Positions 17,121 to 23,199 of a DNA stretch of 31,847 nucleotides are shown one piece after another; positions within the stretch are counted from its first letter, which is position 1, and every line of letters begins with the position of its first letter. This stretch comes from CAUZJO01 sp963580245 (GTDB lineage Bacteria > Sumerlaeota > Sumerlaeia > MVZB01). A program made the position numbers and the translations under genes. The stretch covers positions 1-31,847 of the forward strand of contig CAUZJO010000042.1 in NCBI GenBank assembly GCA_963580245.1. Direction: 5' to 3'. A model generated the notes under the pieces. That model searched no databases and was not told the DNA's origin. It saw only the letters and a list, made by a program, of their open reading frames with translations.

Positions 17121-18130
17121 AGCCGTGTCAGAGGCTGATCAACCGCGCCGGGATAACTCCCCTTCGCCGAGGTCCGGTGACAATGATTGAAGAGAGGACT
17201 CCGGCTGACTCCGCCGGCGTGGTCCAAGCACCCTTAACCGTCCGCCAGGCACTCGAGTTGGCGACGCGGCGGTTGACCCATGTGGGGATCGAGCGGGGCG
17301 CGCTCGATGCGAGTCTGTTGCTGGCCGAGGCGTGCGGGACGGACAGGCTTGGAATTTACACGGACCCCGACCGGAGCTTGAGCGCCTCCCAGTGCCGGGC
17401 GTTTCAGGACCTGTTGGAGCGGCGAGCGCGGCGCGAACCGGTCGCTTATATCCTGGGTCGACGTGAGTTCTACGGGCTGGATTTCGGGGTGACGTCCGAC
17501 GTGCTCATCCCTCGGCCCGAAACCGAATTACTGGTCGAGCGGGCAATCGCGTGGATCAAGGCGCGCGCCCCGGCGCACCCCCAACCGTTGCTGGCCGATA
17601 TCGGGACCGGTTCGGGCGCGATTGCGGCGACGGTGGCCCATATCTGCCGCGTCGGCCGGTGGATCGCCACCGACGTCTCGGCGGCGGCCCTCGAAGTTGC
17701 CCGCGCCAACGCCGCCCGCCACGGCGTCGCCGACCGGATCGACTTCCGCCAGGGTCACTTGCTCGAACCCATCGGCGAGACGCTCGACGGACTATGCAGC
17801 AACGCCCCCTACGTCGCCGAGCGCGACCGGGATTCGCTCGAGCCGGAGATCACCGTTTGGGAACCCCCCGAGGCCCTCTTCAGCGGCCCCGATGGTTTGG
17901 ACCACATCCGCGAGCTGATCGCCTGCGCCCCCGCCCGCCTGCGTCTCGGCGGCCTATTCTTGACCGAATGCGGCCAAGGCCAAGCCGAATCGATCCTCCG
18001 GCTCCTGGCCGAGGACGGGCGATATTCACCGGGCCGCGTGCATCACGATGACGCCGGGATCGGCCGGGTGATCGAAGCGGAATGCACGCAGGCATCCCGC
18101 CGAAGGCGTGGATCTCTTCCTCCCTCCTGA
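17117..18130 (+). CDS. prmC: Release factor glutamine methyltransferase PrmC
   Basis: PrmC methylates the GGQ glutamine of release factors RF1/RF2 using S-adenosylmethionine. Domains: N-terminal helical domain (TVRQALELATRRL, residues 41-53), hinge with EPVAYILGRREFYGLDF (107-123) and VLIPRPETELLVE, then the SAM-binding DIGTGSGAIA at 161-170. The substrate motif is normally NPPY; here it reads S-NAPY (229-232), with alanine at the first proline. Start: ATG at 17117 overlaps the preceding stop (ATGA); ATG at 17183 is a good alternative giving about 315 residues, closer to family length. The C-terminus has an Arg-rich tail. It is probably coupled to the propeller gene. Confidence 0.92.
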   Translation: MKPCQRLINRAGITPLRRGPVTMIEERTPADSAGVVQAPLTVRQALELATRRLTHVGIERGALDASLLLAEACGTDRLGIYTDPDRSLSASQCRAFQDLLERRARREPVAYILGRREFYGLDFGVTSDVLIPRPETELLVERAIAWIKARAPAHPQPLLADIGTGSGAIAATVAHICRVGRWIATDVSAAALEVARANAARHGVADRIDFRQGHLLEPIGETLDGLCSNAPYVAERDRDSLEPEITVWEPPEALFSGPDGLDHIRELIACAPARLRLGGLFLTECGQGQAESILRLLAEDGRYSPGRVHHDDAGIGRVIEAECTQASRRRRGSLPPS

Positions 18131-18304
18131 CACACATGCACCCGCGCGACGCCCCCCGTCTATCCCGGCGAACCAACGAATCGACGGCCGATTGGGTCCC
18201 CCCACCCGGCCTGATGTCAATGACGATCGCTCTGGCGGGCCTTCCGGCGACTAAAGTAGACTCGGAGCCGTTGAGTTTGCGCACGTAAGAGCGAGGAGCA
18301 AATC

Positions 18305-19369
18305 ATGGAGTTGAAGCATTATCGACCCGCGCCCACCACGGAACCGACCACGCAAGAGATCGTCCAATGGCTCGGGGGCGAGGCGCGCGAACCGGCCGAT
18401 GCCGGGGTGAAGTACACCGGCGTCGCAACGTTGGCCGAGGCGGGAGAGGGCGATATTTCATTTGTGGTCGATGATAAGGCCGCCGCCGAGGCCCGCGCGA
18501 GTCGTGCCGGGATGCTGATCGTCTCGCGGGCGAACGACGTCTCGGGCCGCCCGCGCGTGGTCGTCGAGAATGTCTGGAAGGCCATCGCCGCGCTACTTGA
18601 CCGGCTCCATCCGCCGCCGTCGTCGTCGCCCGGCGTCCATCCGACGGCCGTCGTCGCCGAAAGTGCCCGGCTCGCGGAGGGGGTTTCGGTGGGGCCTTAC
18701 GCGGTCATCGGCGAGCGGTGCGAGATCGGCGTGGGCACCCGCATCGGCCCCCATTGCTCTTTGGAGTCGGGCTGCCGGTTGGGACGCGATTGCCGGCTCG
18801 TCGCGCGGGTGACCATTGCCTGTCCGGCCATCGTGGGCGACCGGGTGTTGATCCATCCGGGGGCGGTCATCGGCGCGGATGGTTTTAAGTATGAGTTGGT
18901 CGATGGCCGGCCGCTCAAAATCCCTCAGGTCGGAACGGTGGTCCTCGAGGACGACGTCGAGATCGGGGCCAACACCACGGTTGACCGCGCCTTCCTGCAC
19001 GAAACCCGGATCGGGCGCGGCACGAAGATCGATAACCAGGTCCAGATCGCTCACAACGTGCGAGTGGGGGCCGGCTGCCTGATGGCCGCCCAGGTTGGAA
19101 TTGCCGGGTCCACGCGGGTCGGCAATGGATGCTTGATCGGTGGTGGGGCGGGCATCGCCGACGGCCGAACCATCGGCGACCACGCGAAGATCGCCGCCCA
19201 GAGCGGGGTGTACCACGACCTGGAGGAGGGAACGGCGGTGATTGGCTCGCCGTGCATGCCGGTCAAGCAGTATTGGCGGATTGTCGCCCTATGGAGACGG
19301 CTGCCCGAAATGGCGCGCCGACTCAAGTCCCTTGAGCCGCGCCTCACGGAGAAGGAAAACCGGGGTTGA
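18305..19369 (+). CDS. lpxD: UDP-3-O-acylglucosamine N-acyltransferase LpxD
   Basis: LpxD adds the N-linked acyl chain to UDP-3-O-acylglucosamine in lipid A synthesis, so the cell makes LPS. The 354-residue protein has the N-terminal uridine-binding domain (1-105), a left-handed beta-helix of hexapeptide repeats (about 110-300) and a C-terminal helix. The family region GADGFKYE near 192 and catalytic histidine H250 in QIAHNVRVG are present. Ribosome binding site GAGGAG (18293-18298) lies six bases before the ATG. No fabZ, lpxA or bamA is adjacent, so lpxD stands apart from the usual lipid A cluster; 174 bp separate it from prmC. Confidence 0.95.
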   Translation: MELKHYRPAPTTEPTTQEIVQWLGGEAREPADAGVKYTGVATLAEAGEGDISFVVDDKAAAEARASRAGMLIVSRANDVSGRPRVVVENVWKAIAALLDRLHPPPSSSPGVHPTAVVAESARLAEGVSVGPYAVIGERCEIGVGTRIGPHCSLESGCRLGRDCRLVARVTIACPAIVGDRVLIHPGAVIGADGFKYELVDGRPLKIPQVGTVVLEDDVEIGANTTVDRAFLHETRIGRGTKIDNQVQIAHNVRVGAGCLMAAQVGIAGSTRVGNGCLIGGGAGIADGRTIGDHAKIAAQSGVYHDLEEGTAVIGSPCMPVKQYWRIVALWRRLPEMARRLKSLEPRLTEKENRG

Positions 19370-19411
19370 GCGAACGGGATGCCCCAACTCGCTCAGGGCG
19401 CCGCATCCAGC

Positions 19412-19672
19412 CTAATGCCAGGAAAAATAGTCGTAGTCTTCCGGCTCGGTGACATCGTGCCCGAACACGACGCTGGAGTTGGGCTGCGATACGAGATAGT
19501 GGATCGGACGCAGGATGACGTATTCCATCGCAATCCCAATCGGGTGCAGCACATAGGCCACGATGCGCAGCGGATAATCCGTGTCGTCGCGGTCGTATTC
19601 ATGCACCGAGGCCCTCCCGGGCGCCAACATCAACGCTCCAGCCAGTATGGCGATCACCAACAGTTTCTTCAT
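19412..19672 (-). CDS. Small exported protein
   Basis: An 86-residue protein beginning MKKLLVIAILAGALMLAPGRA, a clean Sec signal peptide with cleavage near residue 21. The mature part is acidic and aromatic: VHEYDRDDTDYPLRIVAYVL, then HPIGIAMEYVILRPIHYLVS, then VVFGHDV. I recall similar short exported proteins with an H-P-.G...(D/E)Y...RP.H.L motif in environmental genomes, but know no assigned function. The start is the ATG at 19672 with AGGA upstream; an ATG at 19681 is also possible but lies one base from the AGGA. It stands downstream of the bifunctional-nuclease gene on the same strand. Confidence 0.7.
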   Translation of the reverse strand: MKKLLVIAILAGALMLAPGRASVHEYDRDDTDYPLRIVAYVLHPIGIAMEYVILRPIHYLVSQPNSSVVFGHDVTEPEDYDYFSWH

Positions 19673-19766
19673 GGCCTTCATTCCTGACGTCGACGCGAGA
19701 GAATGGACCTCTTCCATCTCGTTGGTCTTATCGGCCCACGCGCGGAAAGTCTTGATGGGGAAGTTT

Positions 19767-19876
19767 CGGGTTTCGGCTCTCGGGTTTCGTAAGAAACAGG
19801 GATGATCAGAACGCCTCTTCAAAGTCAACCGAGCTCGCGTTTCCTCCGATATTCGATACCCGACACCCGAAACCCG
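19767..19876. repeat. Inverted repeat between the nuclease-family gene and the small exported gene
   Basis: The arms 19767-19789 and 19854-19876 match in 20 of 23 inverted positions and are built of a TCGGGT(T/A)TCG-type phrase, separated by about 64 bases. The phrase itself is internally repeated (CGGGTTTCGG, then CGGGTTTCG). It lies wholly between two co-directional genes. It may be a transcript hairpin or a small dispersed element. Confidence 0.5.
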
Positions 19877-19879
19877 CCC

Positions 19880-20308
19880 CTACTCTTGATCATCCGAAAT
19901 CTTCTCCAACACGTCCTCGCTGACGAAGATCGGCAATTTGCGTTTGGTGGCCAGGACCACCGCGTCCGAGGGGCGGCTGTCGATCAGCTCTTCGGTGCCG
20001 GCCGCGGTCCGCACGATCAGCTTGCCGAAAAAGGTCCCCTCGCGCAGGTCGTCGACGACGATGCGCTGGATCTCGCCGCCGAGACTATCGAGCACGTTAA
20101 AGATCAGGTCGTGGGTCATCGGGCGTTTGTTGACCACGTCGTGCAGTTCCAAATCCAGTACCAGCGCCTCGGCGTAACCGATGTAGATGGGGAATTCACG
20201 CGCCCCGCCCTTCTCGCCCAAGACAATGACCTGCCGGCTGCCCATGACGTCTTCCTTCATCAGAATCTCGCGCAGTTCCATTTCGATCAGGTTCATCTCA
20301 CCGTCCAT
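19880..20308 (-). CDS. Bifunctional nuclease family protein (DUF151/BFN)
   Basis: A 142-residue protein of the BFN/DUF151 family. Plant and thermophile members have nuclease activity, but the bacterial role is poorly known. Signatures: EMELREILMKED at the N-terminus, FPIYIGYAEALVLDLELHD near 40-58, RPMTHDLIFNVL near 63, and the most conserved EELIDSRPSDAVVLATK near 107-123 with the SRPSDA motif. Start is the ATG at 20308 with GGGAG nine bases before; longer in-frame starts have no family match. Domain assignment is secure, nuclease activity is family knowledge only. Confidence 0.9.
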   Translation of the reverse strand: MDGEMNLIEMELREILMKEDVMGSRQVIVLGEKGGAREFPIYIGYAEALVLDLELHDVVNKRPMTHDLIFNVLDSLGGEIQRIVVDDLREGTFFGKLIVRTAAGTEELIDSRPSDAVVLATKRKLPIFVSEDVLEKISDDQE

Positions 20309-20671
20309 CAGCTCACGACTCCCTCCACGGCGGCCTCGGGCCCCTATCCAGACGCTCCGGTGATCCGCCCCGCCGGGCATGGCATGCCGGGGCGAATTGT
20401 CCCTTAGAGTCTAGGCTTGCCTGATGCGGGGTGTCAAACACTGCCGCGTGCCCGGCGCGCTGAAGGGTGCGATTCGGATTTGGAAGTAAACGCCGCTTCG
20501 ACCAAGCGTCCCCCTTCTCCTTGCTGATCGGCTCCGACGCGGCCTCCGCGCGGAGGTTTTCCAGCCACGGAGTTTCGTGAAATCCGGCGCGGATGTGTTA
20601 TGCTGGATGCACGCGAATGGAACGTGGGAATGCGCAGTTCTCAAGACGCGCGGGCGGCGAGGAGCCGAATG

Positions 20672-21583
20672 ATGCGGGAACCTCAATCTTACAGCACCAT
20701 GACCCGGGCGACCGCTTTCCTGCTTTTGGCTTGTGCGGCGAGGGTCGCGCCGTGTCAAGTCGATAACACGCTCACCATCGATCTGCCCGGCGGCGTGCCG
20801 TTGGAACTGGTCCGCATCCCGGCCGGCGGCTTCCAGATGGGATCGAACGACGACGCGAGCTGGTCCGCGTGCCATCCCTGCGAGCAGCCGGTCCACGCGG
20901 TCAACATCAACTACGATTTCTTCATGGGGAAATATGAGGTCACGCAGGCCCAATGGGAGGCCGTGATGGGGACGAATCCGTCCTTCTTCATGGACCAACC
21001 CAATCATCCCGTTGAGACCGTCTCATGGGACAACTGTCAGGAATTCATCACGACGCTCAACGCGTACGTCGCCCAGACGCAACAGTGGCCGCCCATCCTC
21101 CGCTTGCCCAGCGAGGCGGAATGGGAATACGCCTGCCGGGCCGGGAAGCAGACAAGGTTTTCCTTCGGCGACGCGGCCTGCGGCCCCGACGAATGCAATA
21201 CATGCGAGCTCGGCAATTACGCCTGGTGGTGTGGGAATTCAGAACGTCTGACCCATGAAGTTGGGCAACTGACCCCTAACTTCTGGGGGCTTTACGATAT
21301 GCATGGAAACGTCTGGGAATGGTGCGCGGACAACTGGCATGAAAGCTACGCCGATGGTTCGCGTCCCGGCGACGGGAGTCCATGGTTGAGCTCGACCCCG
21401 CCTCGACCTCTTCGGGTGCTCCGGGGCGGCGGTTGGGTCGCCGCCGCACGGAACTGTCGCTCCGCTCATCGAACCGCGATTGCGCCAGGCGAAGGATCCC
21501 AAAGCCTTGGGCTCCGCCTGGCGCAGTCGGGGGATCCCCAAAGCGATAATCATGCGCACCGTTCCTGGCGGTTGTATCGGTAA
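20672..21583 (+). CDS. Secreted SUMF1/FGE-fold protein
   Basis: A protein of about 303 residues with a sulfatase-modifying-factor (FGE-sulfatase, C-type-lectin-like) fold. Signatures in order: LVRIPAGGFQMGS, YEVTQAQWEAVMG, HPVETVSWDNCQEF, LRLPSEAEWEYACRAG, LYDMHGNVWEW and VLRGGGW. A hydrophobic N-terminus (ATAFLLLACAARVAPC) indicates export. True formylglycine-generating enzyme needs a cysteine in GFRC near the end; here that place reads LGLRLAQS with no cysteine, so this is probably a binding or structural paralogue. Start at 20672 has GGAG seven bases upstream; an ATG at 20699 would give a tighter signal peptide. Cysteine pairs (CHPC, CGPDECNTC) may form disulfides. Confidence 0.88.
   Translation: MREPQSYSTMTRATAFLLLACAARVAPCQVDNTLTIDLPGGVPLELVRIPAGGFQMGSNDDASWSACHPCEQPVHAVNINYDFFMGKYEVTQAQWEAVMGTNPSFFMDQPNHPVETVSWDNCQEFITTLNAYVAQTQQWPPILRLPSEAEWEYACRAGKQTRFSFGDAACGPDECNTCELGNYAWWCGNSERLTHEVGQLTPNFWGLYDMHGNVWEWCADNWHESYADGSRPGDGSPWLSSTPPRPLRVLRGGGWVAAARNCRSAHRTAIAPGEGSQSLGLRLAQSGDPQSDNHAHRSWRLYR
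21481..21525. repeat. Nested hairpin inside the SUMF1 gene
   Basis: A perfect 11-bp inverted repeat (21481-21491 with 21515-21525; TGCGCCAGGCG with CGCCTGGCGCA) encloses a second hairpin of CCCAA with TTGGG. It lies in the last codons of the SUMF1 domain, over the LGLRLAQ region. Function unknown; it may be coincidental, but its perfection over 11 bp is notable. Confidence 0.5.
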
Positions 21584-21702
21584 GCCGGAGATTGCGCAAT
21601 CCCCGATATCCCGTCCCGCCCAACTTGCGCCCCATTCAAAGAGTCACCCCATGGGATTCGCTTGAAGCCTTGAGCGGAACGTGGTCGATGTCCTTGCGCT
21701 CG

Positions 21703-22104
21703 TCACGGTTGACCGTCCTCAGGCTCACCCTCTTCGAACCTGAGCGAAGCCGAGTTGATGCAATAGCGCTGATGGGTGGGGGCGGGGCCGTCGTCGAAGA
21801 CGTGGCCGAGGTGGGCGTCGCAACGGTTGCACAAGACTTCGGTGCGGCGCATGAAAAGGCTGCCGTCGGGCTTGGCGGCGACGTTGGGCTCGGCGATCGG
21901 CTCCCAGAAGCTCGGCCAGCCGGTCCCCGAATCGAACTTGGTCCGCGAGCTGAACAGCGGATTGCCACAGCAAACGCAATGGTAGGCGCCCTCGCGCTTG
22001 TTCTGGACGTACTCGCCCGTGAACGCCGGCTCGGTTCCTTTCTCGCGGGTCACGTGATATTGCTCGGGCGTGAGCTGCTTTTTCCATTGGGCGTTTGTTT
22101 TCAC
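21703..22104 (-). CDS. msrB: Peptide-methionine (R)-S-oxide reductase MsrB
   Basis: MsrB reduces the R-epimer of methionine sulfoxide in proteins. It has the two zinc CxxC pairs (CVCC and CNRC), the family block FDSGTGWPSFWEP, LGHVFDDGP, and the catalytic cysteine in RYCINSASLRF near the C-terminus. The start chosen is GTG at 22104 (reading MKTNAQWKKQL) because GAGGAG lies six bases upstream; an ATG at 22161 with GGAGG directly abutting it would add 19 less conserved residues. No signal peptide, so cytoplasmic. The coiled-coil gene lies about 100-160 bp upstream on the same strand; the SUMF1 gene converges from the left. Confidence 0.95.
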   Translation of the reverse strand: MKTNAQWKKQLTPEQYHVTREKGTEPAFTGEYVQNKREGAYHCVCCGNPLFSSRTKFDSGTGWPSFWEPIAEPNVAAKPDGSLFMRRTEVLCNRCDAHLGHVFDDGPAPTHQRYCINSASLRFEEGEPEDGQP

Positions 22105-22261
22105 GGTCTTCTCCTCGGCTTGGGTGAGATTGAGCGATGGCCGGCGATCCGAGTCCGTCATCCTCCGATGAGTCGCGCGAGGCGCCCCATCATGTCAGGG
22201 CCATCAGGAGAAACGGGCGGCCAGGCCGAGTCCGGATCACCCGTGACGGCGAGAGAACGCC

Positions 22262-22780
22262 TCATCCGACCCCGGGCAACTGGGAGGCCACCTGGGGCGA
22301 GTCCAGCATGTCGAGCCGACCCAGTTCCTGGATGCGGCGGTTGATCTCTTCGGTCTCGTGGTCGATTTGCTGCTGCTCTTCCTCCAACGCCGTCACGCGG
22401 GCCAGTGCCCGGGGCATGTAAACGCCGCGGATTTGCTGGCGACGCCGGCGCAGTTGCCGGAGTCGATCCTCCCGCTCGGACCGCTCCTGGTTGATCAGGT
22501 CGATGATCCGCTGGCGGGTATCGCGCGCGGCGGCCTTCATCTCGCTTTCGGAGCGGGCCATCGCCTCGTGGGCGTCCTGGACCTCGGCCTCGGCCCGTTC
22601 CAGGCGGGTTCGGATCTCCGGGTCCCGGCTGTTGCGGGTGAACTGCTCGAAATACTCGCGCCGCTCAGTCTCTAGGCGGTCCAACCGGTGCCGAAACTGG
22701 GCCTTTTTGGCATCGTGATTCTCCTGAATCGATTTAAGCTCATCCAGCAAGGTTTTCAAATTCATCTTCTTCGATGTCAT
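22262..22780 (-). CDS. Coiled-coil protein of unknown function
   Basis: A 172-residue almost fully helical protein: MNLKTLLDELKSIQENHDAK at the start, then long charged helices rich in Glu, Arg and Gln (RLDRLETERREYFEQF, RLERAEAEVQDAHEAMARS, LEEEQQQIDHETEEINRRI). No family is recognised. There is no signal peptide or membrane helix. Start is the ATG at 22780 (MTSKKMN), with GGGA about six bases upstream; the frame is open further upstream but with arginine-rich, non-helical sequence. It lies upstream of msrB in the same direction and could share its transcript. Confidence 0.7.
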   Translation of the reverse strand: MTSKKMNLKTLLDELKSIQENHDAKKAQFRHRLDRLETERREYFEQFTRNSRDPEIRTRLERAEAEVQDAHEAMARSESEMKAAARDTRQRIIDLINQERSEREDRLRQLRRRRQQIRGVYMPRALARVTALEEEQQQIDHETEEINRRIQELGRLDMLDSPQVASQLPGVG

Positions 22781-23199
22781 TTTAGTCCCGGCCCCTGGCC
22801 TATAACCGCGTGCCCTGAAATGCGGTCGGCCCATCCGTGGGCCGAAGTCCGGCGGCCTGCGGCCGCGGAGAATAGCATCTATCACAAACAACCGAGCTTG
22901 TCCCAACAATTTGTCGCCCAAAAGGCCGAACTTGTAATTTGTTAGCGAAGGGGTGGCGACTTCATGTCACTCACCGGATGGAGTATATACCCTCAACTCG
23001 CTCTCGCCAAGACCAAATGGGGGACGACGCGGTTGGTGTAACTAATCAATACGCCGACGCTATATCTCGACACATGGGGCCGCAACACAATGACAATGAA
23101 TACCGCTTGCAAGATGGCTCCGGTTAACAAGAGAATCTCTCAGGCCCACCGCTCGTGATCTCGGAACGGGCGTTCCGCAAACTCCGGTAGGAGGCGTTG
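22781..23199. other. Long leader region, no supported gene
   Basis: The 419 bases separate the divergent coiled-coil gene and the GH2 gene. A 62-codon plus-strand frame (22939-23127) has no family match and no clear ribosome binding site. The segment 23060-23199 is less GC-rich than the neighbouring genes and may be the GH2 leader. The only clear signal is AGGAGG at 23189-23194, the GH2 ribosome binding site. Confidence 0.45.

Noticed and set aside
20411..21007. A 198-codon minus-strand frame opposite the SUMF1 gene start
   Set aside because: The SUMF1 signatures on the other strand explain the region; the antisense frame has no recognisable domain.
21592..22344. A 250-codon plus-strand frame over msrB
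   Set aside because: Antisense to an intact MsrB with all zinc and catalytic cysteines.
22940..23150. Possible glycine riboswitch ahead of the GH2 gene (CTCTCAGG and GCGAAGGGG phrases)
   Set aside because: The two phrases are about 190 bases apart and the rest of the conserved core is missing; a sugar hydrolase is also an unlikely target.
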